The position numbers were made by a program, and so were the translations under genes. A model generated the notes under the pieces. The model was not told the origin of the DNA. It saw only the letters and a program-made list of their open reading frames with translations, and searched no databases. A stretch of 64,000 bases of DNA, taken from contig VTPC01001864.1 of NCBI GenBank assembly GCA_011009095.1, positions 62,001-126,000 of the forward strand. Reading direction: 5' to 3'. Every line of letters starts with the position of its first letter. Within the stretch, counting starts at the first letter, position 1. Positions 1 through 12,589 of the stretch are shown here, in pieces. This DNA comes from Ignelater luminosus (lineage: Eukaryota > Arthropoda > Insecta > Coleoptera > Elateridae).

Positions 1-360
1 TGCTATCTTTCGATTCTACACCACCAGTAGTATCACCTTCCTCTTCTTCTTCTTCTTGATTGACTTCAGGTTCTGGAGTATCTTCCTTGAACGTATGTCT
101 GCATAATGCTGCTAATGTTTCAGCTTGTGAAGCATTCTGAAGGCAATCTTCCACGCGAATTTCCACTTCCCTCAGTTTACTGTTGTTGGCTTCTTCTAAA
201 ACCTTTTTCTTACTAGCCGTTCGATTGCAACAATTTTTTTTCTTTACTTGTTTATTTTCTAAATCTTCTTTACTGTTACTAAAACAATTACTGCGGGTCT
301 TGGCAGATGCTGTTTCGTTTTCATTTGTTTTCCTTTTTCGCACAGCCTTTGAAATTGAAC
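1..360 (-). CDS. Partial internal coding exon, Lys-rich/Glu-rich protein, gene not recognised
   Basis: Read on the minus strand, the intron ends with a pyrimidine-rich tract and TTCTCTTGTTACAG at 374-361, and the exon starts at 360. Only one of three frames is open: the first full codon is at 358, and about 119 codons run to the window edge without a stop. The other two frames hit stops early. The entering intron therefore splits a codon after its first base. The peptide starts SISKAVRKRKTNENE, passes through a lysine/cysteine-rich stretch (KQVKKKNCCNR, SKKK), then EVEIRVEDCLQNASQAETLA and a run of six glutamates encoded by the CTT-rich block near 45-57. Basic patches beside an acidic tract fit a nuclear protein, but I see no named domain. 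There is no in-frame ATG, so the start codon lies in another exon upstream. The exon continues beyond base 1. Confidence 0.6.
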
Positions 361-833
361 CTGTAACAAGAGAAAATAATTTTACTTAGATATATTAAGG
401 ACATTCGGAAATCAATAGGAAACTTTCAGAACCATTAATCGATTAGGTTTTAAAGCTGTAACATAATTACTGGAAATGTACCAATTAGAATTAATTATAT
501 ATTTATCACATTTGAAGTGTCTTTCATTAATTAATACACCGAATGCATAAATAAAACGCATACTATTTAAAAAATATGAAGCGATAATTATAATAATTAA
601 AACAAAATACCTCGTAAGACGGCTACATTCATAAAATTAAACCGAAAAGTTTAGTGTGGGAGAAGCAACTTTGTGGACTAATAAGCATTATGTGGGATGT
701 AAAACTGGAGAAAACCGTAAACTAACCGGTCTGGCAAGACACGATACAAATCTGGGCCGAAGTCAACAGCACAGAACCTAGAAGACAGCAGATGATCACA
801 CTCACATTTCTCTTACGCCACACGCGATCCAAG

Positions 834-880
834 TATAAAAGGTGAACGACCTACACTTTTCCCCACTTCCACCATTACAG
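834..880 (+). promoter_or_regulatory. TATA-box-like element overlapping an EcRE-like inverted repeat
   Basis: TATAAAAG at 834-841 lies in a locally GC-richer patch. An initiator-like CCACTTC has its A at 865, the usual 31-base spacing. Immediately after the TATA, AGGTGAACGACCT (840-852) is an imperfect inverted repeat with a 1-base spacer, one base away from the published degenerate ecdysone response element consensus. It points away from the minus-strand coding exon, and no ORF follows it, so it may be coincidental. Confidence 0.22.
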
Positions 881-2565
881 TAAGGCGATTATGCAAACAG
901 CTATTGCAATAAATTGCTACCGTTGAAAAACTATAAACTATATACTTTAAACGTATACTTTAGTGCAGGTTGTTGATGAAAAAGCTTGCACTTTATGGAT
1001 AATAATATTTACAATCGAATAATTTATTCTAAAAATACTTTTTGGAATTTACCCATTAACACGAGACTAATTAAGTATATATAAGGAATATACATCATAT
1101 ACCTTTTTAATTAATCTAGTTATGAGACTACACAATACTCCGAAATTGCATAAACTGAAACTAAAAACAAACTCTGTTCGTGGTGTTCCCGTAATTAGAA
1201 TTTTTTACTACCATTATTCCAAATGTAAGTTGGCTATTATAAATTCCTGTTAGCCTAGATTGTTGATTAATAAAAGATATAATAGCGCGTTATTAATTTC
1301 ATCAGTAACCAACACGGTAAGCTAGATAGCAGCTTTCAGAAGTTCTAAATATTTTGGGAGTGATAAACAATTTATTTGCGTTACATTTAGATTTATAAAT
1401 CAATATTTACACGTCACGCATCACGTATTCGGGATGATAAGAAATAATTTTTGACTTTTTGTATCTCATATATTAAAGTGAAGGTTCAATATTAAAATGA
1501 AATGACAATAAAATGATAAAGAACAATTTTAATAACATATCAAACTACACGCAGTATCTTCATTGCACTAAAGATAAGAATATGTCAAACAAAAAGTAAA
1601 TGAGACAGTTTACGTCCTTAACAAATATTTAATAAATCACTTACAATTCAAGACAATACGTTATAAATATTTATACAATAAACCATAAAAACCAGAAAAT
1701 CCCTGTTTCAAACACATCATGTTTATTTATAAACCCATCCAGCCAAAAATAATGTAACAAAACTATATAAACACTTTCAAATGCCAACAAAATTTGGCAA
1801 ATTATAAATTACAAATGCTATTTGGCTATTATCATTTCATCAGTCTACCCAAGTCACAAAACCATTATATTAAATAGCTGCAAAGAATGTTGCATGTTAT
1901 TCCAATTTACGAGAACAATAAGAAGATTAACTCCAGGGAACTTTTGCAAAATGCGTGACTTTCTCAAGGTCTCTATCTCGACATTATTACACTCCGCTTA
2001 ACAATGGTTTCTTCTCAATTCGTTTGAATCAACTTTATTGGCGCTTCTCAAGTAAATTGCAAATAATAAACTGAAAGATTTAAATCTACTTTATCATTGC
2101 CACGAACAGAAATCATTCCGGTAAACCCCACATTCTGAAAGGACGGAACTGAAGGTATTATCAGAAGACGGTGGCCTATCTAAGCCGCTTTTGTCGATAG
2201 TAAGTTATGCAAATGCGTAATGGACCGTACTAGGAACTGAAATACCATTTGCTCATCTACTACCCGCTGTAGGAGGAAAACAACGTAGGCAAGAGAGGTA
2301 ATCAATCGAGTGTAATACTAAAAAAAAAACATATCCATTGTTATGGTAATGCGTGGGAGATTCGAGTTCATAATACCAAGCCCATTTATTTTGCAGACGA
2401 AATCGTTTATGAATTTCATCTTACGAAACGAAAACGATAATTACACTTTGTGTATGTGAAATATCCTGGATATTTGATATAGTATGTAGTATGTATCTAT
2501 CTAATATCTTAGTGGGATGATTTGTTTTATAGTAGTTATTAACCTCATTTGATAACATGCCCAGT

Positions 2566-2618
2566 TATAAAATAAGAAAAGATGTTAATGTGAAATCTAG
2601 ACCTTTTCTTATTTTATA
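2566..2618. repeat. Perfect 16-bp stem-loop
   Basis: TATAAAATAAGAAAAG (2566-2581) is followed after a 21-base loop by its exact reverse complement (2603-2618). A G.T and a G-C pair extend the stem to 18. It is AT-rich and not part of any recognised element. A small hairpin RNA precursor or a chance inverted repeat are both possible. Confidence 0.6.
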
Positions 2619-5600
2619 GCACCGACGACACCTGATTTTATTAAATACATCAAGTTTGCCGTTAAGGTATGCCGCCTTAAAACTTGTAATGCCATAAAAA
2701 CCCGATAACATTCACTAAACATCCGCGATTATAATGGGTTTCGCCCTCCGCAAATTGGCGATAAATTAAATCTACGGAACATTAATTAACAATGACACCA
2801 AAAATAAATGGGTTACGCCGCTGTTTTAGTTTTTCTATATCTGGAATTTTTCTAGAATATAATTATTTCTGATCCAATTTAATAAGTGTATAATTGCAGA
2901 ATTTCAAGAACACGTAATCACCTTACGTCTATGCGTTTTATAAATAATGTTAATAAATTGCCTTTTGGAAAATATATATGGCACTCAAACTATTCATTAT
3001 AGGACCACACAATACGTCTTCCTTAATTACGGAAAGGTTAAGTACAGACAAAATGTATTATAAATAATTAATTTTCCTACACGCAAATTTCGTCTATTTT
3101 TAGTGCAAAAACAAGGTTTTTGATACTTTATTAAATTGTACCCGACATGATTTTGACATTCAAACATCCCACACATGCTAGTTCCATAAATAAGAACACA
3201 TAATTAATGGTGATGTAAGCCAAAATAACAACATGGGATCTATTGGCCTTGACACCGGCAAAGGCTAGTACTACCAGTGATTGCGTGACAAACGTCTAAT
3301 AATTTCCTAACGACTGACTTGTTAGATATTTATTATTGAATTTATAATAAAACGCTGCACGTTTTTATTGGTCACAGTCATTAAATACTAAAAACGCAGG
3401 TTAGTAATTAAAGGTTGGAAAGTAGCGACATAAGTGAACTTTCTCTTTCATTGACTCACAATATTGCAACATTTATTTCCATTTACGGAAGTACTCGGGA
3501 CTAAAAATGTCTTAATCAGATTTTTATTGTAATAGTTTATTACTCACTCCATTTTATTTAGAGAGGCCATCCCAAAACGATATTAATTCGTTAGTGTGTT
3601 ATATTATTTTTTAATGCTTTTATAATGACCATGAAATATGTCATTCCAGTAGCATCAAGACTGTTCAATTTAACAAAGAGATGGAGGCATCCCAAACTCT
3701 TTTATCAAGGATGCACAAATTTATGTAGGAAGACGGTCTTTAATTGGATGGCTTTATTTATTTGAACTCGAGTCACTTGCGAAAAAAAAGCTTATTGCCC
3801 CCATTTATTATATCTAAATAGTATCTATATCCAACAACGTCGGCTTAATGCCAACAAATTATTTGAAACGATTACGGTGGCGCTGACAAATTGCAACATA
3901 CATCAGGCACACTGCTGGCGATTATTGGCACTGTAAATATTTAGAGAATTCAAGAAAGCGTTACACAATAGAAAAGCATTTGTTTATAAACGATGGATGA
4001 TTTAATGAGAAATGTGAAAAGCGTAGGTGCGTTTTGCGTTCAGAGCACTTTCGCCATCACGAATTTGTAGTTAGTTAATGATAAAGATGAGAGCTTTTGA
4101 TGTATGAAACTGGCTAGAACGAAAATCCAATTTTAATAAGGTTAGAAAAGGAGAGTGAAAAAACGTGAAGCTACAACGATGGTAACATAACAAGAGAAAT
4201 ACTGCTTAAAAGATCTATAGTGTGACTATGAATCAGCAGCAATATTACGATGTCAAATAATAAATGACTAATAAATAACGAAGGAAGAGTACTAAGAATT
4301 TCGCCTGTTATAAAGAATAGTTCTACAGTTATGGAAGGTTTTATGAAAGGGGTAACATCCGTGAGTTAATCCGACCGACAAAAGATTAACTTTCTTGGTA
4401 CTTTTGAAACGTTGCTTGTTTGTATGCAGTTGGGAAATGATTTACGAAGCTGACGTTCACACAAAAAACCAGTTAGGCATATTCTGGGAATTTTGGCAAA
4501 TCCTAAACCAAGAAACTAGCAAAATGCATTATATTTACTATCTTAAGCTTAAGCTTTACTATAGATGTCATTTTGGTTTCCTTTGTATGTGAGTAGTAGA
4601 TACATGGTCAAAAATATACAAGAAGCAAATTCAAAAAGACCGAAAAAGAAGAGTTCACGTTGTCTAAAAACCTTATGGGTACTTTATTACAAGATGATGT
4701 AAAATACCAAACAAATTTAGTAACTTTAGAATTTAATTCTTGCTTAACGCTAAAAGTTGGTTTTACAAAATATTTTTATTGTTATTTCTATTGCCAGAAT
4801 TTGCATATCATTTTTATCTTATAAAATTTGTTTTTGATATGTCGTACAAAAGCGACACAATTTGTGGTTTTTTTATATTGCTTCATATTAGTTGATTGTT
4901 ACTGCATTTTTGAGCGGCTTGTCTAATATGTATAACAGAGATTGCAATTATTATGTGGATTAATGTAGACTATGCTTATTACTGTATTTATTGGGTGTAT
5001 CAGTGTTTCGGTTCTTTTATTTAGATTTCACAATAAGCAAAATTACTCAATAATTCTACTTTTTAAGATGTTTTCAGTAGATTGAAGAAGGAACTTCGAA
5101 ATTCGCCTTCTAAAATAAAATTCATTGAAGGGGTTTAAAGTAACATCATCCTGTTTCGGCTATAGTATTTACTTATTCAAAGATAACTTCAGTATTTAAG
5201 ACATTCTGAAGTAAATTCAGATTTTTGCTCTCTTAAACCACCAAGCAATACCATTTCTCTGAAAATAAAGCCATTTTGCGTAATCCACAATTAAAATTAC
5301 AAAGCATCCGAAATAGTTTCTTGGAAAATCAAGTGCGAGCAGTAATTTTGACATCAGTAAGCTCTTTTTCTACAAGGCGTGTATTTTGAGATTCGTTGCG
5401 CTCTTTCAAAACGATTTTAGAAGGAGTTTAATGTAGCTGTAATTTAGAAATTATCATCTCAATTTCAACTTCATTTAAAATTTCTAATTCTTCATACAAC
5501 TTTATCAACGGATGAATTCAATCTATTTTATTTGATTGTTCGATCTACCTCAATGACATACAACAACACAAGAGGCAGTAAGAAACGTAATAAAAATTTA

Positions 5601-8600
5601 ATCAACAGAAGATATTAATTATGTAGTATTTTTATTTACTTCAAAGACAACAAGACAATTTTCCTTTGTAGCTCCGATGAGCTATTTTGGACCTTTCTTT
5701 AGATTAGTCAATTTTGGTGCTATATCAATATTTCTCAAAAGATGTTTCGCTAACATAAGTTAGATACTTTTATGAGAAAACAAATTTAAAAAAACGTTAA
5801 GAGAAATAACAGAGCGGTATTTGCAGATGACTTTAGTAAATTTCGGTACTTCCAAACTGAAGATAACTTTTCTTCTGTCAATATTATCTGAGTTGAAGGG
5901 CTTTGATTGTAGTTTCATTTAAATTGTCTAAGGTAAAAAGTGCCGATGGAAGACTGGAAAGGCCAAAATGTATGCTCCTGTCAGAGCTGTTCTATTCAAT
6001 ACCAAAGCAAAACAAGTAACCCTTAATACCAGATGTGGAGAGAAATTGTTTGTATGTACGTTTTTCAGCGAAACAAACTCTCGGCAACTGTCAAATCCAT
6101 GAGATTGGTTCAGAGGCAAAAAACAGATTTTATGCTCTTGGTCTGAACTTCTCATCTGAAAATACTTTAAGCAGATTTCATGTGGATTAAGCTTATGATA
6201 AGAAACCTACGGTTTTTACTTAAACTTTTGCCTTATCAAAACCGTGATTTAGAAACGAGTACTTTTGAGCCCATCTTCTTCTTTGTAATCAAGTTGAATG
6301 GTGACGCATGCAAAATGTTTGGCAGATAAAGTATTATCCTCTGAATTTGTTATTTACGCTGTTTACCGACACAGCTGTGCGCATTGAATAAGCCGCCTCA
6401 TTAGCTTAACGTCTGAAGTTGACCCTGACTATATTTCGTTGAAAGTGCTACTTATGGTTACTAATGTTAGGTAGGTCAGAACTTGATAGGATGGAATTTC
6501 AACATTATTTGAATAATCGACGTTTGAATTACGAATGTTTTGGGAAGTTAGTCCAACATAACCGAGATATGCCTATCTAGCAATCTGACTTTTGTTTTTG
6601 CTTATTTATGCCATAATAACATAATATAGTAATAACTACTAGATTACAGCAATTGAAACCGTTTCGATATTCCCACAAAAAAGTACAAAAAAAAATGTTA
6701 AGAGAGCAAGTAGTCGCAAACAATTAATATATTTGAGATTTTTTTAGTTTCTAATGTCCCACTCATTTACATAACATTAACAAAATTAAATTCATAACTG
6801 TAATACTTAAAAACAAATAATGTATATTTTAGAGAAGCTAAAAATAAAACATTACATTAATAAAAGATAAAAATACGTCACGCAAGCATGTTGTTAGATG
6901 TTTTCAAGTTCCACATGTCGAACGAACAATGGAAATTATTTATGCAAAAGAAATTACGATAGAATTGTAGCAAATTCAGAGTATAATACATATTGCTGTT
7001 TGTAATATAATAAATAATAACATAATTTATATGAACTGCCAGTCTTATTTATTTTTTTTTTAGATATTTCTCAGTTTATCATTTCTCATTAATATTGTTG
7101 TTTATAAATCAATGGTGTATAAATATCATAATCCTCTTGCAAAGACGTCTTTCCTGATTATCTTGTTTATAGTTTCCTCTACTTCACCATTTGTACATTA
7201 TTTATTTAATACTGAAATGCGGCTAACGGTCTGCTTGGAAACACATCAATATCGAATGACAGTGGAAACGTAAAATGTGAATTATAGGGACATCAACCTA
7301 TAATTTCTTTGGTTGATTTACTACTTTTTGTTACCTGTGGCAAATGAAACAACACTGTATTTATGACCGTAAACGAAAGCTTTCCAAATAAAACAATAAA
7401 ACACGTTTACCTCCCTAATTATTACCATATTAAACGTAGCATTTCGAGTACAATGACTTGATCACTCCGCTAATGACAAAAAAGGTTCAAATGTATTACA
7501 TACTTATCTCCTACGAAAATGAACATGTGATTTTATCCTTATCATTCAATTAAATTAATAACACGAATTCTTTATGCTTAAACGAGCGATTAGATTTAGA
7601 AATCATTTATGACTCATAACGGCTTTCATGCAACAACCAACAGACTTTCAAATCCACAGTTAATGCAGGACGGACAATGGCATAATGCAGTTATCAATAC
7701 AATCGCTTCATTATAAAATACCGTTAGTTTTCCCATTCTCTCCCTTCAACACTCAAACGATAGATGAATCCGCGTTGTTTAATAATATGTAGCAAATACC
7801 ACAATGGGTCTTCTAGTAAAAACTTTATTTCTTAATACTCTGCAACGCTACATTACTTACAGTCATAAATAATGAGCTCTAATAAATAGTATCTAATCCG
7901 GACATGAGAAAAATGCACTCTATTTACCGTTACCTAATACTTTCATAAAACAGGAAACTGTACATTAAAATTAATACTTTACTCCTTTTTAATACGTTCC
8001 CATAATATAAAACATTAACTTTCGATATTTTAATTGCTAGATAAAGTAGTTTCAAACCAGTAATAAATCTTTTCCATAAAATAAGTTTTAATAGTCAATG
8101 GAGCAAATCCATCAATTTTCATGCGTGTCGGTTTCTGCTTTCATTCTCTTCCCTTACTCTCGAAATTTACAGATATTTTGATCTTCTAGTTGCCCAGGCC
8201 TGCGTATTCGTTACCGTTCTGTTTTATTAAAAACAACCCGTGTATAGGCGTAAACTCGGGAAAGGTTTATCCACGTTAAACAGTTGACGTATGAAGTTTC
8301 GTCAGGGCAACGTTTTAAATTTTCAAACGTTTTCTTTCTACGGTCTGAATAGAAATAAAATGAGGAAAATTATCTACGTCACTACTGACAAATATTTATT
8401 AATTATTTATCGGTAAAACACTACAAAAGGTCAGAAATAATAAGACATTAAATTCGGTTTTCTTTTTCCTAAGCAATTTCCATCATACCTGTTATTACAA
8501 ATAATTAGCAAAGTTTATTTATGGATTTAACCAGTTTTAATTTATAAATCAGTAATTTCGTTTTAACGGTTAGACATTATTATAGCACCTCGTACACCTT

Positions 8601-8849
8601 TATTGACTATTAACTACGGTATTTAACTAGTCCACTAGAACAAAAACACTTATCAAAAGCAATTAAAAACAAATCAGGTTAAATGCGGAAGAAAGCAAAC
8701 AACGTATTTTTACATATCAAATTCCAATTAAAAAGAGAATAACATTCTACCTTTTATCAATTTTAATTGCATAAAAAAATTTAGCAATCAATTATTCGGT
8801 TTAAATAACAAAAAAAACCACCTGCAAAAAAGGCGTCCTTGTCCGAATG

Positions 8850-9035
8850 AATTCATATTGCATACATACACGCTTGAAGACAATACCATGAGCTAATGAA
8901 TATTAATTTTCAAACAACTTGAATGAGAAATGTTAGCCTCAAGGTGGTTATGCAAATACAAATTAATTACAGCTGCCTTTAATGGAAATTGAAATAATCA
9001 TCTGATAAATGTAATTGCAAATTATAACTGAAAAT
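8850..9035. promoter_or_regulatory. Candidate enhancer: POU octamer, homeodomain site and E-box cluster
   Basis: Within 26 bases there is a perfect octamer ATGCAAAT (8950-8957), TTAATTA (8963-8969) and CAGCTG (8970-8975). Further TAAT-type sites lie on both sides. The compact arrangement resembles neural or segmental enhancers, but each motif alone is expected by chance in AT-rich DNA. Function is inferred. Confidence 0.3.
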
Positions 9036-9040
9036 TTCTA

Positions 9041-10076
9041 AACAATAAACAACATTGGCAGATCATATAAACATTAAAAACGCGATAACCTTTCATTAAT
9101 GATAATGTGGTAATATTAACTAGGTACATACTATTTTTTATTTGTAAGACGTGCGTCGTAAACAAAATGAAAATGATACTCTTGAACTATGACGCTACAA
9201 AAGATAATTACTAATATCGCTGATAAAGAAATTCCATGGAAAGAAAAAATGCCAAGTTGTTTTTGTAGAGACAACATAAATATCCACACAAGGGCAAGGC
9301 AGTTCAACGTAAATGTTAATTGCGTTCATTTGAAATTCTTAAGGTTGTTTATTAAAAATTAAGATTAAACCAGATAGAAAGGTTTTAACAAGAAAAATTC
9401 TAATGTCATTATTATACAAAAGCAACCAATTACTCCATCAATCATTCCAACATTTCACACTTCACACCTGCTTTATAATATTAATAGAAATCGATAACTT
9501 TATTATTAATTGCCAATAAAGTCGAGAGTTTGCTTTCATACTTGAAAAGCACTTTAAATTCTCAAAGAAAGAACATAAAATTGTTGAGAAAACTTCACGT
9601 GGCGAAGTTGGATGATAAGAGAATCCCATTCCGTGACACCTTTACTTCGTGCCAGAGAATACAATACTTTACAATTAAAAGCTAAAGTTTCCAGTTTGCA
9701 TTTTAGATTAGTTTCAGCGTATACACAATGGGTTGAATGTTTTATTATGCGGTAACGGGAGAAAGCATACCTGAATAAAAAGTTGCTAATTGCAATTAAA
9801 ATAGTATCAAAAATTTCTCATAAATAATAAAATCAAGGCGCTACCACATTATAATTACAAATGTAAGAGTTAAATAATGAAAATGAATGCCGATCGTTGT
9901 ATAAATGTTAACCCACACACATACAAAACAATGAGGAATATTTCGACAGTAAAATATCCCATGAAATCTGTCACTTTTATACTGTTAAATTATTCAAGTT
10001 CACAATCTACACTAGACCAAATTAGACTATTCCACGATTAGAATGTTAATAACTTTTTCTTATTCTTCGATGTTCA
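9041..10076. other. AT-rich non-coding stretch
   Basis: No exon or repeat was identified except a possible minus-strand recursive splice site at 9771/9770 (TTTTTATTCAG followed by GTATGC). Confidence 0.45.
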
Positions 10077-10475
10077 TAGCAAAATAACCAGATGGTTAGG
10101 AAAAACACCACGTAGAACAAACAAAAACTACTTTTGTGAACATGCCAGTCAATTGGCAACAAAAAGCTTTTCCTTTTCCTACTGCTATCTAGTTGCTCAA
10201 AATGTTCAAACTAATTTTGCTCCCAATGTAGAATTCTCACTTGAGACGCATCCACAATTTCTGTTCTTTTAGGAGTTCAATAAAGTATGGCCAACTTTTT
10301 TGCAGACACTTAATTGTACGTGAAAAAGTATTCACAGCTGTATTTCTGAAACATGTTATCGAGAGAAACGTTTTAGATTTCGGAAAGTATGTTAGTTGTG
10401 TTTTTTCTGAATTGGTATTTTATCATTTACAAAAAAAGCACTCGAATGACATCATTGACTAACCGAAGTGATTTG
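10077..10475. repeat. ~440-bp repeat family, copy A
   Basis: Starts at TAGCAAAATAACCAGATGG and ends at GAAGTGATTTG. It is closely similar along its length to the copies at 10922 and 11372, with scattered substitutions and small indels. It lacks the leader TTTAAGTATCAAAGTCTTG present in copies B and C. A frame in this copy stays open for 73 codons (10241-10462), but the corresponding frame is disrupted in the other copies, so I do not call it a gene. Confidence 0.9.
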
Positions 10476-10921
10476 ATTTAAGATCGTTTCAGATTTATAA
10501 ATTGTATAATGATATATCTGATGAAGTAAAATGTTGCTCATCTATTTTATTTAAACATAGAGTACGTAAGGAATTATGTAATAAGCAATGTAATCATACT
10601 TAACTTCTTTATTGTCATCTAGAATGCTACGGTTTAGGTGCACTTTCTTTATTACTTTTGAACATACTGTATAGTATACTGTTATATTTAGTCATGTCAT
10701 TACAGAATATATAAGATTAGTCATATATTTAGTGGAAAAACTATTTTAGGCATTTTTTTCTTATATGAAAGTTGTTTAATATCAGGGTTTTTAGGTGGTA
10801 GATCAATCACGACTGAACCTCACCCTGTGATTGCACCCCAATTACTTTAAGTTTTGTATGTTAGAAACTTGTATTTTATGTCTGGAGTGTGCAATAAAGT
10901 CATATTATTATTATTATTTGG
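10476..10921. other. Unrelated spacer between repeat copies A and B
   Basis: About 446 bases without visible similarity to the repeat unit. Its length is almost exactly one unit, so copies A and B are two periods apart. It may be a replaced or highly diverged copy. A short ATTATTATTATT tract ends it. Confidence 0.5.
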
Positions 10922-11371
10922 TTTTAAGTATCAAAGTCTTGACTGTCTAAAAACAGTCTATAGCAAAATAACCAGATGGTTAGGAAAAACACCATGTAGA
11001 ACAAACAAAACTACTTTTGTGAACGTATCAGTCAATTGGCAACAAAAACGTTTTCCTTTTCCCACTGCTATCTAGTTGCTCAGAATGTTCAAACTAATTT
11101 TGCTCTCGATGCAGAATTCTCACTTGGGACGCATCCACAATTTGTTCTCTTGAGAGTTCAATAAAGTAAGGACAACTTTCTTGCAGACACTTAATTGTAT
11201 GTGAAAAAGTATTCAAAACTGTATTTCTGAAACATGTTATCGAGAGAAACGTTTTGGATTTCGGAAAGTATGTTAGTTGTGTTTTTTCTGAATTGGTATT
11301 TTACCATTTACAAAAAAAGCACTCTAATGACATCATTGACTAACCGACCAAATATTGCCGGAAGTGATTTG
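10922..11371. repeat. ~440-bp repeat family, copy B
   Basis: A full unit of about 450 bases from TTTAAGTATCAAAGTCTTG to GAAGTGATTTG. It is directly tandem with copy C. Confidence 0.9.
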
Positions 11372-11809
11372 TTTTTAAGTATCAAAGTCTTGACTGTCTA
11401 AAAAAAGTCTATAGCAAAATAACCAGATGGTTAGGAAAAACACCATGTAGAACAACAAAACTACTTTTGTGAACGTGTCAGTCAATTGGCAACAAAAACG
11501 TTTTCCTTTTCCCACTGCTATCTAGCTGCTCAGAATGTTCAAACTAATTTTGCTCCCAATGTAGAATTCTCACTTGAGACGCATCCACAATTTCTGTTCT
11601 CTTAGGAGTTCAATAAAGTATGGCCAACTTTTTTGCACACTTAACTGTACGTGAAAAAGTATTTCTGAAACATGTTATCGAGAGAAACGTTTTAGATTTC
11701 GGAAAGTATGTTAGTTGTGTTTTTTCTGAATTGGTATTTTACCATTTACAAAAAAGCACTCTAATGGCATCACTGACTAACTGACCAAATATTGTCAGAA
11801 GTGATTTGG
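11372..11809. repeat. ~440-bp repeat family, copy C
   Basis: A full unit of about 438 bases, head-to-tail with copy B. It carries small deletions, including loss of bases after TTTGCA and before TTTCTGAAACATG. A truncated fourth unit starts right after it (TTTAGGTATCAAAGTTT, 11814-11830) and then diverges, confirming a tandem array. Confidence 0.9.
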
Positions 11810-11835
11810 TTTTTTTAGGTATCAAAGTTTATAGA

Positions 11836-12589
11836 CCATAGTTTTCGAATTCCTTTCCTTGGTCACAATCTTAATAACCAAGACATGTTTTCAAGGCTTT
11901 TTCTTTTTACACTGGCAATCAAGTTTCTGACAATAACATCTTTAAAGGTTTACATGGTGGATTCAGTTTCAATTAGTAACAAAAAAAAGTTTTTCCAGTT
12001 TATTATACAATCCTTTTTCAACTGAACTTACGAACTTGAACAAAGAGTATAGTTTCTCTTGAAGATAACCAAATGTAATTTGATGGTCCCTAAAGTAATT
12101 TAAATTGCTAGACGAGTTTGCTGAATCGTAAGCCTTATGATCTTTTAGTAGCACATTAAAATACTAAGTGACTCTATATGTGCATTTTCAGCTTAAAAAC
12201 AGCCTTCAAGTTAGGAAAACTTAGCTCGTGTGCTACATTCTGAATCGAAAATCTTTTGGGTTAACCTCAAATAGTAATTTAGTTTTAACAAAAAAAAAAT
12301 GTAGATTCCTTTGAGAAAGAGCTATACGGTATGCGAACCAAGCTTTTTGGAAAATAGGAAAACTCGAACCAAAAAATTCAGGTGTCCTCAAAGAATTTGA
12401 TTGCTGATGAGGAAACACTGGAGCAGTTTTAAAGATCGTCCAGGACGGGTCAAGCTATAAATACCAACAGTAGATTATCCACCATAGCTAACCTGCCTCA
12501 TGATATCATTCAATGTTTAAGCAAAATAGCCTGTAGATCTTCAGACTACAAGAAGTACAATGTAGTGCTGGTAATAATCCGCGGTGAAT
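11836..12589. other. Sequence between the repeat array and a transposase remnant
   Basis: No intact gene. The right part (about 12330-12590) may be the decayed N-terminal half of the plus-strand transposase that follows, as the fragment DRPGRVK near 12435 suggests. Stops and frameshifts prevent a firm reading. Confidence 0.35.

Larger units (their letters stand above)
375..8849. other. AT-rich non-coding stretch
   Basis: No convincing exon is visible. Short open frames near 4395 and 5928 lack coding-like composition or family motifs. The stretch holds a TATA-like site at 834, a stem-loop at 2566-2620, an isolated POU octamer ATGCAAAT at 2207-2214 in a slightly GC-richer patch (2090-2300), and an AP-1-type ATGACTCAT at 7609-7617. 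Nothing else stands out. Confidence 0.5.

Noticed and set aside
1..360. Naming the exon as a specific ecdysone-pathway or corepressor-type gene
   Set aside because: The visible segment is mostly low-complexity Lys/Glu sequence. I could not match it to remembered family motifs, so a name would be a guess.
183..389. 68-codon plus-strand frame at the left end
   Set aside because: It is the antisense shadow of the minus-strand coding exon and crosses its splice acceptor.
10241..10462. 73-codon frame within repeat copy A
   Set aside because: The equivalent frame is interrupted or shifted in copies B and C, so it is not a conserved product of the repeat.
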